Below are positions 8,918 through 17,859 of a stretch of DNA of 64,000 bases, one piece after another. How positions within the stretch are numbered: the first letter of the stretch is position 1; every line of letters begins with the position of its first letter. The notes under the pieces are model-generated. The model made no database searches, was not told the DNA's origin, and saw only the letters and a program-made list of their open reading frames with translations. The position numbers and the translations under genes were made by a program. The stretch is from Flavobacterium sp. H122 (GTDB lineage Bacteria; Bacteroidota; Bacteroidia; Flavobacteriales; Flavobacteriaceae), in NCBI RefSeq assembly GCF_004959765.1, contig NZ_SJZD01000001.1, forward strand, positions 434,001-498,000, given 5' to 3'.

Positions 8918-9616
8918 ATGCAAAATAATCCTTTAGTAAGCATTATGTGCTTATGCTACAATCATTCAGAATTTGTTGAAGAGTCTTTAAATTCTGTAAT
9001 CAAACAGACTTACAAAAACATTGAATTATTAATTGCAGATGACTGCAGCAGTGATAATTCAGTTGAAGTAATTAATGATTGGTTAAAAAAAAATCCTAAC
9101 ATTACTTTTGTCAAAAACTCTGTAAATTCAGGAAACACAAAAACATTCAATTCGCTTTATAAATTAGCAAAGGGAGAATATTTTATAGATTTAGCAGCAG
9201 ATGATATACTTTTAGAAGACTGTGTAGAGAAACAAGTAAATGCTTTTCAAAATTCAAAATATGATGATCTTGCTATAGTATACGGTAACGCAGAGCTTAT
9301 AGATAAAGACAATAATCATATTAAATTTTATTATCCAGTGGATCAATCGGGGAAGACGACAAAAAAACCGCCAACCGGTGATATTTACCTTTCTATAATT
9401 GGTCAAAAAGAAAAAATATGTTCTGTTTCATCTTTAGTTAAAAGCAGTGTTTTCGAAAAATTAGGAAAATATGATGAGAGTTTAGGATACGAAGATCTTG
9501 ATTTATGGATAAAAGCATCCCGAAATTATAATTTTGATTTTATCGATAGCATTTTAGTCCAAAAAAGAGAATTAAAAAATTCATTATACCAGCATTTCTT
9601 TTTAAAAAAACAATAA
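8918..9616 (+). CDS. Family 2 glycosyltransferase, C-terminus lost by frameshift
   Basis: A 232-residue GT2 catalytic domain: PLVSIMCLCYNHSEFV at the start, the LLIADDCSSDNS nucleotide-binding loop, the DLAADDIL metal motif and GYEDLDLWIKASRNY near residues 190-205. The reading frame ends in a tract of seven A at 9604-9610. Read one base over, translation would continue KNNKISNRLDISTYKILI to 9821, giving a normal-length GT2 of about 300 residues. So this is a truncated or phase-variable gene, or a homopolymer sequencing error. The catalytic domain itself is intact, and residual activity is possible. Confidence 0.8.
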   Translation: MQNNPLVSIMCLCYNHSEFVEESLNSVIKQTYKNIELLIADDCSSDNSVEVINDWLKKNPNITFVKNSVNSGNTKTFNSLYKLAKGEYFIDLAADDILLEDCVEKQVNAFQNSKYDDLAIVYGNAELIDKDNNHIKFYYPVDQSGKTTKKPPTGDIYLSIIGQKEKICSVSSLVKSSVFEKLGKYDESLGYEDLDLWIKASRNYNFDFIDSILVQKRELKNSLYQHFFLKKQ

Positions 9617-9821
9617 AATCAGCAATCGCTTGGATATTTCAACTTATAAAATCCTTATCAAAACTTTCAGACTAAACATTTCCAGGGAGGAAGATTTGGC
9701 TATGCTTAAAAGAGTACATCATGAATTAGCATTAAATTTCAGGAATAAAAATTATTTACTATTAATCAAGTATATTATATTAAAAATAAAAATAAGTTTA
9801 GGAATTAGATTTTATCCCTAA
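9606..9821 (+). pseudogene. Displaced C-terminal part of the GT2 gene at 8918
   Basis: Reading frame NNKISNRLDISTYKILIKT onward, about 70 codons, out of frame with the gene before it. It resembles the helical C-terminal extension of GT2 enzymes (AMLKRVHHELALNFR). A TTG at 9630 could start a 63-residue ORF, but nothing suggests independent use. A change of one or two bases in the A7 tract at 9604-9610 would fuse it to the 8918 gene. Its end overlaps the convergent flippase gene by 24 bases. Confidence 0.65.
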
Positions 9822-11087
9822 AGTTTTCCTAAAATAGAAAACCAAAAAAAGCCAATATAAAAAATAATTTACAGCATGTGACAAAACTGCACCTTCTATA
9901 CCAATCATTGGAATAAAAAATAGCGAAGCCACGTATAGTATAATGAAAGATAAAGCTTCAAAAAATAAAAAAGCCTTTGTCATTTGTTTTGCTAATAATT
10001 GCATTCCTAAAATCCATGACATTGTTTTGAATAAATCACCTATCAATTGCCATAAAAAAAGCTTTTTAACCATAAGAAAGTCACGATTAAACAATATCTC
10101 GATAATTAATCCTCTAAAAATGAAAATGATTATTGCTCCTACTAAAAACAACGGTACAATTATTTTATAGTAATCATACCAAACACTTCTTGTTGTCGAT
10201 TCATCTCTAGCTTCTATTAATTTAGGGAAATAGTAAACACCTAAAAAGGAATTAATAAAAAGCATGTAATAAACCGATATTCTATTCATGGCTTCCCAAT
10301 ATCCTGCTGAATCTAATCCTGAAACACCAATAATTTTATTTCTAATAAATATTTGTATCATTTGACCTACTACTCCGGAAAAGACCATCATTAAAAGAAA
10401 ATGGCTAAGATTTTTAACTATTTCAATATCAAAAAAATTAAAATTAAAAATCTGATTTAAATTCTCTCTTTCCGGCATAAAAGCAAAAACAATAAAAAAA
10501 AGAAATAAAGGAGTTATTATTATTGAAAGTAAAGCTCCCATGGTATTATAGTAATAAATAAAAATAATAGAGACAAGTAGAGTAATAATATTACTTATCA
10601 TATTAATAAAAATGACTCTTTTGAATCTACCATAACCATTAATAACTGAAAGCATATAAATACCCAACACATTAGATGGCAGTAAAAAAGACATAATTTT
10701 AAATAATATCACATAACTTTTATTTCCTTTAAAAACTAAACTACTTATTTGAGAAGAAAACACGAATAAAATTATTCCAATAATTAAACTAACTATAAAA
10801 GTAATAAAGAAAAGCGTTGAAAACAGTCTTTTTAATTTTAGTTTATCTGATTTATTATCAACCACAAACTTAACAATACCGTTTTGAAAACCAAGCGTTG
10901 TCAGACTTTCAATTAAAGATGAAAAATTTCTAAAGCTCCCTACTATAGCTAAGCCTGTTGGGCCTAAAAAAAATGCTAAAAATTTTGAAGAAACAACACC
11001 TATAAGTATTCTCAACAATACATTTATACTGTTTAAAGAAGTAAATCTAAAACTTTGAGAAGATTTTATTTTTTTTAATAAATTCAA
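9798..11087 (-). CDS. Wzx-type O-antigen/polysaccharide flippase
   Basis: A 429-residue, very hydrophobic protein with about twelve membrane segments. The opening FTSLNSINVLLRILIGVVSSKFLAFFLGPTGLAIVG split as FTSLNSINVL then VVSSKFLAFFLGPTGLAIVG matches the MOP/PST superfamily flippases, closest in feel to WzxE-like O-antigen translocases. It would carry undecaprenyl-pyrophosphate-linked repeat units across the inner membrane. Located three bases after a GT2 gene in the minus-strand cluster. No Wzy polymerase is recognisable in the window, so polymerisation genes are elsewhere or the product is a single unit. Confidence 0.88.
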   Translation of the reverse strand: MNLLKKIKSSQSFRFTSLNSINVLLRILIGVVSSKFLAFFLGPTGLAIVGSFRNFSSLIESLTTLGFQNGIVKFVVDNKSDKLKLKRLFSTLFFITFIVSLIIGIILFVFSSQISSLVFKGNKSYVILFKIMSFLLPSNVLGIYMLSVINGYGRFKRVIFINMISNIITLLVSIIFIYYYNTMGALLSIIITPLFLFFIVFAFMPERENLNQIFNFNFFDIEIVKNLSHFLLMMVFSGVVGQMIQIFIRNKIIGVSGLDSAGYWEAMNRISVYYMLFINSFLGVYYFPKLIEARDESTTRSVWYDYYKIIVPLFLVGAIIIFIFRGLIIEILFNRDFLMVKKLFLWQLIGDLFKTMSWILGMQLLAKQMTKAFLFFEALSFIILYVASLFFIPMIGIEGAVLSHAVNYFLYWLFLVFYFRKTLGIKSNS

Positions 11088-11090
11088 ATG

Positions 11091-12089
11091 CTATTTTAAT
11101 TTTAGAGTTACTTTAAGAAAAAAAGAATTATTTACAATAATTCTTGAAATAAAACATTTCAAACTTATATTAAAAAAATTAATATCAAAATTATCGTTAG
11201 AAAACAGATTAATTAGTCTATATCTAAATTCTATTAAAAATTTCTCAACATCATTTTTATCCTTTTGAGTTGCAAATTTATAATTGTTTACTTTTATTTT
11301 TTTCTTTAAAAAATCTCTAAAAAGAATATATTTTTTAAATTTAATTAATTTTTTATCAAAAAAATTCAACTCTAAAAGTTCTATAATTCTTAATTGAGTA
11401 TTTAACTCAAAAAATCGATCTTTAGAATCTATTTTAGTAATTGCTAAACTATTATCTTGTCTGTAAAAAAACTTCGAATTACAAAAACTAACGCTATTAC
11501 ACTTAAGGAAAATTTTCCTTATCATAAATTCATCACTGTTAAAAGTATCTTCCGGAAAAACCTCATCTTGATATAAACTTAATTTAATAAGACCAAAACC
11601 ATGAATACTCCAATCTAAACTTGCTAAAAAAGCAATTTTCCCATCTATGATACAATTCAAATTACCTCTTAATCCTTTAATTATTCTTTTCTGGATCTGA
11701 TCTTCATAAAAATACTCCATTATAGGCAAAACACAATCAACTTGAGTTTCTCTTTGTTTCAAAACTAATCTTTCTATTAAATCATGTGAAAACAAATCAT
11801 CTTGAGACGAATAAAAAACAAATTCACCTTTAATTTTAGGCAAAATAAAGTTCCATGAAGTGGAAGTATTTCCTCCTCTAGATTTAGTAAAAATTTTAAA
11901 TCTATTATCTTTTTCAACAAACACATTACAAATCTGTAAACTATTATCAGTTGACGAGTCATTGACTAGTAAAACCTCTATATTTGTATAAGTCTGAGAA
12001 ACTATTGAATTTAAAGTTTTTTCAAGATATTTTTCTCCATTATAAATCGGAACAAATATACTTATCAAAGGATTGTTAGATATCATCAA
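11091..12089 (-). CDS. Family 2 glycosyltransferase
   Basis: A 332-residue GT2 protein: PLISIFVPIYNGEKYLEKTL at the N-terminus, VLLVNDSSTDNS for the nucleotide, and YSSQDDLFSHD as the variant metal motif (QDD in place of DAD). The C-terminal 80 residues are strongly lysine- and asparagine-rich, with AT-rich codons. Starts with a four-base overlap onto the stop of the transaminase gene and is followed by the flippase after three bases. Substrate unknown. Confidence 0.88.
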   Translation of the reverse strand: MMISNNPLISIFVPIYNGEKYLEKTLNSIVSQTYTNIEVLLVNDSSTDNSLQICNVFVEKDNRFKIFTKSRGGNTSTSWNFILPKIKGEFVFYSSQDDLFSHDLIERLVLKQRETQVDCVLPIMEYFYEDQIQKRIIKGLRGNLNCIIDGKIAFLASLDWSIHGFGLIKLSLYQDEVFPEDTFNSDEFMIRKIFLKCNSVSFCNSKFFYRQDNSLAITKIDSKDRFFELNTQLRIIELLELNFFDKKLIKFKKYILFRDFLKKKIKVNNYKFATQKDKNDVEKFLIEFRYRLINLFSNDNFDINFFNISLKCFISRIIVNNSFFLKVTLKLK

Positions 12090-13165
12090 TACATATTTAC
12101 AAGTTTCACAACCTTATCAATTTCATCATCAGTCAATACAGGACTCATAGGCAAACTTAAGACTTCATCATGAATTTGTTCGGAAATAGGAAAAGATAAA
12201 TTATTCCAATCAGACAATGCTTTTTGCTTGTGTGGAGGTACTGGATAATGTATTAAAGTTTCAATATTATTTTTAGCCAAATAATCCTGCAATCTGTCTC
12301 TCTCTTTTGATCGAATTACAAATAAATGAAAAACATGAGACTTTATATCAGTACATTTAGGCAAAATAATTTTATCGTTTTTGATTTCTGAAAGATAGCG
12401 GTTAGCTACAAAGCGTCTCTTTTCATTATCTTCATTCAAGTTCTTTAACTTACAATTTAAAAAAGCCGCCTGAAGTTCATCAAGTCTTGAATTAAAACCA
12501 ATGGACTCATTGTGATATTTTTTTTCAGAACCGTAATTTCTAATCTTTCTCAAAGTAGCCACTAATTTTTCATCATTAGTCACCACTGCTCCACCATCTC
12601 CCAAAGCGCCTAAATTTTTTCCAGGATAAAAACTAAAAGTACGGGTATGACTGCCTTTAAATTCCAGTCCATGGGCTTGAGCACAATCTTCAACAATGAG
12701 TAAATTGTGTTTAAGTCCAATTTCAATAATAGCATCCATATCAGCCAATTGACCATATAAATGCACTATCAAAATTACTTTTGTTTTTGATGTGATTTTT
12801 TCCTCAATAAGATTTGGATCAATATTAAAAGTCTCAAGATCCGGTTCTACTAAAACAGGTACTAACCCGGCATGAAGTATTCCTAAAATAGAAGCAATGT
12901 AAGTATTTGCAGGAACAATAACTTCATCTCCTTTTTGTAGATTACCATTTTCAATATAAGCCAAAAGTGATAGCGTAATGGCATCTAAACCATTACCAAC
13001 TCCAATACAATACTTTGAATTTGTGTATTCGGCAAAATTACCTTCAAATGCTTTTATTTCATTTCCTAGAATATACCAACCATTTTCTAAAACGCTCTTC
13101 AATTTTTCTTGAAAAGCAGTTTCATAATGCTGATTAATTTTTTTCAAATCTAAAAATGAAATCAT
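12086..13165 (-). CDS. FdtB/QdtB-like sugar 3-aminotransferase (DegT/DnrJ/EryC1/StrS family)
   Basis: A 359-residue PLP enzyme. The Schiff-base lysine is K183 in FYPGKNLGALGDGGA. EDCAQAHG near 159-166 holds the aspartate that contacts the pyridine nitrogen, and GNGLDAITLSL near 58-68 binds the cofactor phosphate. With a FdtA-type isomerase in the same cluster it most likely aminates the 3-keto sugar to dTDP-3-amino-3,6-dideoxyhexose, using glutamate as donor. That specific role is inference from the pairing. It overlaps both neighbours by four bases, so acyltransferase-like gene, transaminase and GT2 are coupled. Confidence 0.92.
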   Translation of the reverse strand: MISFLDLKKINQHYETAFQEKLKSVLENGWYILGNEIKAFEGNFAEYTNSKYCIGVGNGLDAITLSLLAYIENGNLQKGDEVIVPANTYIASILGILHAGLVPVLVEPDLETFNIDPNLIEEKITSKTKVILIVHLYGQLADMDAIIEIGLKHNLLIVEDCAQAHGLEFKGSHTRTFSFYPGKNLGALGDGGAVVTNDEKLVATLRKIRNYGSEKKYHNESIGFNSRLDELQAAFLNCKLKNLNEDNEKRRFVANRYLSEIKNDKIILPKCTDIKSHVFHLFVIRSKERDRLQDYLAKNNIETLIHYPVPPHKQKALSDWNNLSFPISEQIHDEVLSLPMSPVLTDDEIDKVVKLVNMY

Positions 13166-14160
13166 AACTTTATTTGAATTGTATCTTGATTAAAAATTGC
13201 ACAACCTAATTCTATTTTTTGTTTAACCAGACCAGGATTATAACCTAATTCATTTTTTTCAGTGGCAGTACCCATATCAAAAAAAGCAAATTCTTGGTTA
13301 TTAAATTTCTGAATTAAAGTAATAAACAAATAATCTAATGCTCTATATTTCTGCCCAATTTCTGTTGAAGCTCCATATTGTGATTTAACTCCGTTTTTAT
13401 TCTTAAACAAGGTAATTCCTGCTAAAATTTCTTCATTCAAATAAACTGAATACTGAATAATATTAGAAGGGAATTTTGATTTCAACTTTTGAATTTCTTC
13501 TAATGAATGAACAGGCTTTACATTGTGTTTCGATTCTAAACAAGGAATTAATACTTTATCCCAAAAAAAACTCATGTTTGATTCTTCAACTACCTTTAAA
13601 CCTAACTTTGAAATTCTTTTAAAATGCTTTAATTTACTCTTTGATATAATCATTTTTTTTGAATAATCAATCATGAAATTCATTTCTCTTTTTAGTAATT
13701 CAGAATTAAAATATTGGAATAAAACATAATCTAACCCATAGTTACCGGCTATCAAATATAAAGTAGGTTGATTTTTTAAAATTATTTCATGAATTTTTTC
13801 TATTTTAAAGAAAAAAACAATAGAATTCATTATTTGCTCTACATGAAAGATTTCCAATTTATTAGAAAAAACAACTCCTCCATAAGTCAAACCCTGATGA
13901 GAATAAATTGTATCGTCAACCCTATTAGCTGGCAAAACAGCAACTAAGTTATCCTTATCATCAAAAACAAGCAATGAAAAATCTTCAAATCGGTCACTAT
14001 GGTATTCCATAAAATCACGATGAAATAAAAAAGTTCCGTTTTTAGAATCAGCTATAAACTGATTCCAAATACTGTAAAACTGCGGTTCGTATTTTTTTAT
14101 GGTATATTGACTCAAACTGTAATTTTGACCGAAAGTACATATTTTAATAAGGACGCGCAA
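13162..14160 (-). CDS. FemAB/GNAT-like acyltransferase in sugar cluster
   Basis: A 332-residue protein with the two-lobed GNAT arrangement of FemAB-like enzymes (lobe one with FLFHRDFMEYHSDRFEDFSL near residues 45-64, lobe two with NEEILAGITLFKNKNGVKSQ and YGASTEIGQKYRALDYLFIT near 245-290). Upstream of and overlapping the FdtB-like gene, so it may N-acylate the amino sugar in place of a hexapeptide-repeat FdtC, which is absent here. That role is a hypothesis. No ATG is in frame near the start. The longest reading starts with TTG at 14160, and another TTG at 14115 would begin LSQYTIKKY and fits the domain start better. Confidence 0.7.
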   Translation of the reverse strand: MRVLIKICTFGQNYSLSQYTIKKYEPQFYSIWNQFIADSKNGTFLFHRDFMEYHSDRFEDFSLLVFDDKDNLVAVLPANRVDDTIYSHQGLTYGGVVFSNKLEIFHVEQIMNSIVFFFKIEKIHEIILKNQPTLYLIAGNYGLDYVLFQYFNSELLKREMNFMIDYSKKMIISKSKLKHFKRISKLGLKVVEESNMSFFWDKVLIPCLESKHNVKPVHSLEEIQKLKSKFPSNIIQYSVYLNEEILAGITLFKNKNGVKSQYGASTEIGQKYRALDYLFITLIQKFNNQEFAFFDMGTATEKNELGYNPGLVKQKIELGCAIFNQDTIQIKL

Positions 14161-14185
14161 ATTTTAACTTCTCGGTTTTTTTAGA

Positions 14186-14193
14186 TACTTTTG
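14186..14193 (+). promoter_or_regulatory. -7 promoter element for the SpoU methyltransferase gene
   Basis: TACTTTTG fits TAnnTTTG exactly and ends 20 bases before the ATG at 14214, at the divergent junction with the polysaccharide cluster. Confidence 0.5.
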
Positions 14194-14213
14194 ATTTTTA
14201 AGATATAATTTCA

Positions 14214-15002
14214 ATGAAACAAATAACTTCTGTTCAAAATCCCTATATAAAATCGCTCGTTTTACTTCAGGAAAAAGCAAAAGAAAGAAAAAAAACCGGT
14301 ACCTTTTTAATTGAAGGACTTCGGGAAATTGAGCTTGCTGTAAAAGGGGGTTATAAAATTGAAACTATATTATTTCTTCCAGAAATCATTTCAATAGATC
14401 AAATAAACAAATACACAAACAGCCAAATAGACCTGATTGAAATTTCAAAAGAAGTATATCAAAAATTAGCCTATAGAGATACTACAGAAGGTATTTTAGC
14501 TATAGCTAAAACCAAGTCGTTTTCATTATCTGATTTAAAACTACCTGAAAATCCTCTTATTTTAGTAGCTGAAGCTCCTGAAAAACCAGGAAACATAGGT
14601 GCAATGTTAAGAACTGCTGATGCGGCAAATCTGGATGCCGTAATTATAGCCAATCCGAAAAGCGATATGTACAGCCCTAATATTGTCCGTTCCAGTGTTG
14701 GTTGTTTATTTACGAACCAAATAGCAACCGGTACAACTGATGAAATCATTGCTTTTTTGAAAGATAACAGCATCAATTTTTACGCAGCAACATTACAAAA
14801 TTCTACAGGATATCATACCCAGGATTATACAAAACCCACGGCACTTGTTGTAGGAACGGAAGCGACTGGATTGAGCGACGAATGGAGAAAAGCTTCAACA
14901 CAAAATATAATTATTCCAATGCAGGGCGAAATTGACAGTATGAATGTATCTGTAGCTGCCGCAATTTTAATTTTTGAAGCCAAAAGACAACGCGGATTTT
15001 GA
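14214..15002 (+). CDS. TrmH/SpoU-family RNA 2'-O-methyltransferase
   Basis: A 262-residue SPOUT methyltransferase. The N-terminal substrate-binding domain (TSVQNPYIKSLVLLQEKAKE) is followed by the three SpoU motifs: EAPEKPGNIGAMLRTADAAN (motif 1), VVGTEATGLSDEW (motif 2) and IPMQGEIDSMNVSVAAAIL (motif 3), the last two forming the SAM knot. Probably 2'-O-methylates a ribose in rRNA or tRNA; the exact nucleotide cannot be assigned. Followed by the Rel/SpoT gene after 52 bases on the same strand, with its own -7 element at 14186. Confidence 0.93.
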   Translation: MKQITSVQNPYIKSLVLLQEKAKERKKTGTFLIEGLREIELAVKGGYKIETILFLPEIISIDQINKYTNSQIDLIEISKEVYQKLAYRDTTEGILAIAKTKSFSLSDLKLPENPLILVAEAPEKPGNIGAMLRTADAANLDAVIIANPKSDMYSPNIVRSSVGCLFTNQIATGTTDEIIAFLKDNSINFYAATLQNSTGYHTQDYTKPTALVVGTEATGLSDEWRKASTQNIIIPMQGEIDSMNVSVAAAILIFEAKRQRGF

Positions 15003-15054
15003 TATTGTATATTAACATTCTAATTTGTAATTTTAAAGAACTGAAGAACGTGTT

Positions 15055-17274
15055 ATGGTTGAGATAGATATTGAAAAAGAAAATAAAGCAATTGCTAAAG
15101 AATATAAAGAATTACTCCGTATAAGTTATCAGACGCTTAGTGACGATGATAAAAAGCTTATCCGGAAAGCATTTGATTTTGCCGTGGATGCCCATCAGGA
15201 TCAACGTCGTAAATCAGGGGAAGCGTATATCTTTCATCCAATTGCTGTTGCAAAGATTGTTGCCGGAGAAATAGGTCTTGGTGCAACTGCTATTGCAGCT
15301 GCTTTAATGCACGATGTTGTTGAAGATACTGATGTGACCGTTGAAGAAATAGAAAAAGAGTTCAATCCTAAAGTTGCCCAACTGGTAGCCGGATTAACTA
15401 AAATTTCTCAGGTTAAAAAAGACATGAACATCTCGATGCAGGCAGAAAACTTCCGTAAGATGCTGCTGACTTTAAATGATGATGTCCGTGTAATTATTAT
15501 CAAATTGGCTGACAGGCTTCATAATATGCAAACCATGGAGTCAATGGCTGATTACAAACAGCTAAAAATTGCATCAGAAACCTTATATATTTATGCTCCT
15601 CTGGCACACCGCCTTGGTCTATATAACATAAAAACACAATTAGAAGACTTAGGTCTGAAATATACTGAACCTACTGTTTATAATGATATTGTAAGCAAAA
15701 TTAAAGAAACCAAAGAACAGCAGGATGCATACATAAAAAGTATTTCAGATGTTCTAAAAAAATCATTGGATGAGGAAGGTGTCGATTACGTGATTAAGGG
15801 CCGACCAAAATCAATTTATTCCATCAGAAGAAAAATGGCTACTCAAAAAGTTACTTTTGATGAAGTTTATGACAAATTCGCACTTCGGATTGTATACAAA
15901 TCCAATCCGCATGATGAAAAGTTCCTGGCTTGGAAAATTTATTCGATAGTAACTGATCATTACCGTCCTTCACCCAGCCGTTTACGCGATTGGATTTCTT
16001 CACCAAAATCAACTGGTTATGAAGCATTGCACATAACTGTAATGGGACCTTTAGGCCGTTGGGTTGAAATTCAGGTGCGAAGTGAACGTATGGATGAAAT
16101 TGCGGAAAAAGGTTATGCGGCCCATTACAAATACAAACAGGGAGCCAATGAAGAAAGCGGACTGGATACTTGGCTGAATTTACTTCGCGAAGCACTGGAA
16201 AATGCTGACAGTAATGCCGTAGATTTTGTTGAAGATTTTAAAATGAATCTTTATGCAAAAGAAATCTATGTTTTTACCCCTAAAGGAGAAATCAAATCAT
16301 TGCCCAAAGGAGCTACAGCTTTGGATTTTGCCTTCGCTATTCACTCAGAAATCGGAATCAAAACCAGAGGTACCCGTGTGAATGGTAAATTAGTTCCGCT
16401 GAATCATGAACTTAAAAGTGGTGATCAGGTAGATGTTATTACTTCAGCAAATCAAAAACCAACAGTTACATGGCTGGACTATGTAACCACATCACGGGCA
16501 AAAAATAAAATCAGAAATGTTTTAAATGAAAATACTAAGAAAATTGCCGAAGACGGTAAAGAAATCTTAGAGCGTAAACTGCGTCATTTAAAAATAACTG
16601 TAAATGAAACAGTAGTCAATGAATTAGTTGCTTACTTAAAGCTGAAAACAAGTCTGGATTTGTTTTATCGAGTTGGTATTGGCTCTATAGACAATCAGCA
16701 GCTTAAAGATTATGCTGCTCAAAAAAGCAATACATTCTTCAATTTCTTTAAAGGAAAAATAAAAAGAAATCCATCTGCTAATCCTGATATAGTTCAAAAA
16801 GATGAAATTACCCAAAAATACGACCTGCTCGTTTTTGGGGTTGAACAGGACAGGCTGGATTACAAACTTTCTGCATGCTGCAATCCTATTCCCGGGGATT
16901 CTGTTTTCGGTTTTATAACCATAAATGAAGGAATAAAAGTGCATAAAAAAGATTGTCCGAATGCAATCAGTATGCAATCAAACTATGCCTACAGAATTAT
17001 CCCTGCCAAATGGATTGATTCAACCCAACAGGATTTTAAAGTCACTTTGGAAATCACAGGAATGGATACTTTAGGTATCACTAACGAATTGACACGTGTA
17101 ATTTCAAATAACATGAATGTAAATATCCAAAGTATATCATTAAGCGGTGAAGCCGGAATTTTTACAGGAAAAGTTACCGTTATTGTACCTAATAACACCA
17201 TCCTCAAAAGAATGATTGACAATATCAAAAAAATTGACGGAGTTGACAGAGTAACAAGAGAATACACCAGTTAA
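15055..17274 (+). CDS. Bifunctional (p)ppGpp synthetase/hydrolase, Rel/SpoT family
   Basis: The stringent-response enzyme, 739 residues. Domains in order: HD hydrolase with HDVVEDT (86-92), synthetase with GRPKSIYSIRRKM and YEALHITVMGP (about 240-345), TGS domain starting EIYVFTPKGEIKSLPKGATA (about 400-460), a cysteine-containing zinc-finger-like region (LSACCNPIPGD, HKKDCPN), and a C-terminal ACT/RRM domain. Hydrolase and synthetase motifs both look intact, so it should make and degrade (p)ppGpp. This is the usual single long RSH of Bacteroidota. The gene is followed by a Fur-family regulator with its own promoter. Confidence 0.97.
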   Translation: MVEIDIEKENKAIAKEYKELLRISYQTLSDDDKKLIRKAFDFAVDAHQDQRRKSGEAYIFHPIAVAKIVAGEIGLGATAIAAALMHDVVEDTDVTVEEIEKEFNPKVAQLVAGLTKISQVKKDMNISMQAENFRKMLLTLNDDVRVIIIKLADRLHNMQTMESMADYKQLKIASETLYIYAPLAHRLGLYNIKTQLEDLGLKYTEPTVYNDIVSKIKETKEQQDAYIKSISDVLKKSLDEEGVDYVIKGRPKSIYSIRRKMATQKVTFDEVYDKFALRIVYKSNPHDEKFLAWKIYSIVTDHYRPSPSRLRDWISSPKSTGYEALHITVMGPLGRWVEIQVRSERMDEIAEKGYAAHYKYKQGANEESGLDTWLNLLREALENADSNAVDFVEDFKMNLYAKEIYVFTPKGEIKSLPKGATALDFAFAIHSEIGIKTRGTRVNGKLVPLNHELKSGDQVDVITSANQKPTVTWLDYVTTSRAKNKIRNVLNENTKKIAEDGKEILERKLRHLKITVNETVVNELVAYLKLKTSLDLFYRVGIGSIDNQQLKDYAAQKSNTFFNFFKGKIKRNPSANPDIVQKDEITQKYDLLVFGVEQDRLDYKLSACCNPIPGDSVFGFITINEGIKVHKKDCPNAISMQSNYAYRIIPAKWIDSTQQDFKVTLEITGMDTLGITNELTRVISNNMNVNIQSISLSGEAGIFTGKVTVIVPNNTILKRMIDNIKKIDGVDRVTREYTS

Positions 17275-17325
17275 GTTTTTAACAATGTATTTATAACTTT
17301 AATTTAATCTTTAAAAGTAAAGTTT

Positions 17326-17333
17326 TATCTTTG
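17326..17333 (+). promoter_or_regulatory. -7 promoter element almost abutting the Fur-family gene
   Basis: TATCTTTG fits TAnnTTTG. Only seven bases separate it from the ATG at 17341, so the transcript would start at or within a few bases of the start codon, giving a leaderless or nearly leaderless mRNA. Confidence 0.6.
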
Positions 17334-17340
17334 CGCTGTT

Positions 17341-17796
17341 ATGACACAAATTACGACTGATAACAGCAGTAACCAGGAAACGGTAAAAAACGTATTTACC
17401 AAATATCTTGAGCAAAACGGACATAGGAAAACGCCTGAACGTTATGCTATACTTCAGGAAATCTACGATAGTTCCGAGCATTTTGATATTGAAAACCTTT
17501 ATATCAAAATGAAAAACAAGAATTATCGTGTATCCCGTGCTACACTTTATAATACTATCGAATTATTATTGGATTGCGGATTGGTCCGCAAACATCAATT
17601 TGGTCAAAATCAGGCACATTACGAAAAATCATACTTCGACAAACAGCATGATCATATCATCATGACTGATACCGGAGAAGTAATCGAATTTTGTGATCCA
17701 AGAATTCAAACCATCAAACAAACAATGGAAGAAATCTTTGGCATCGAAATTCAAAATCATTCACTTTATTTCTACGCAACAAAAAAGAAAAATTGA
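17341..17796 (+). CDS. Fur-family transcriptional regulator
   Basis: A 151-residue metal-dependent repressor. The winged-helix DNA-binding part includes [15 protein letters not shown] and [20 protein letters not shown] (about residues 28-82). The dimerisation part has the metal-binding [17 protein letters not shown] (103-119). The C-terminal CxxC zinc pair of many Fur and PerR proteins is absent. Likely senses iron or another divalent metal, or peroxide; which one cannot be read from sequence. Transcribed from a promoter that nearly touches the start codon. purA follows 63 bases later. Confidence 0.92.
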   Translation: MTQITTDNSSNQETVKNVFTKYLEQNGHRKTPERYAILQEIYDSSEHFDIENLYIKMKNKNYRVSRATLYNTIELLLDCGLVRKHQFGQNQAHYEKSYFDKQHDHIIMTDTGEVIEFCDPRIQTIKQTMEEIFGIEIQNHSLYFYATKKKN

Positions 17797-17859
17797 TAAT
17801 TACAACACCCGGGGCGAGACCGAGCTGAATGGAGCGCAACGGAATTAAACAACAACACA

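Noticed and set aside
17797..17859. G+C-rich spacer before purA as a small RNA or riboswitch
   Set aside because: Only 63 bases, no stable paired structure that I can draw, and no known purine riboswitch features.
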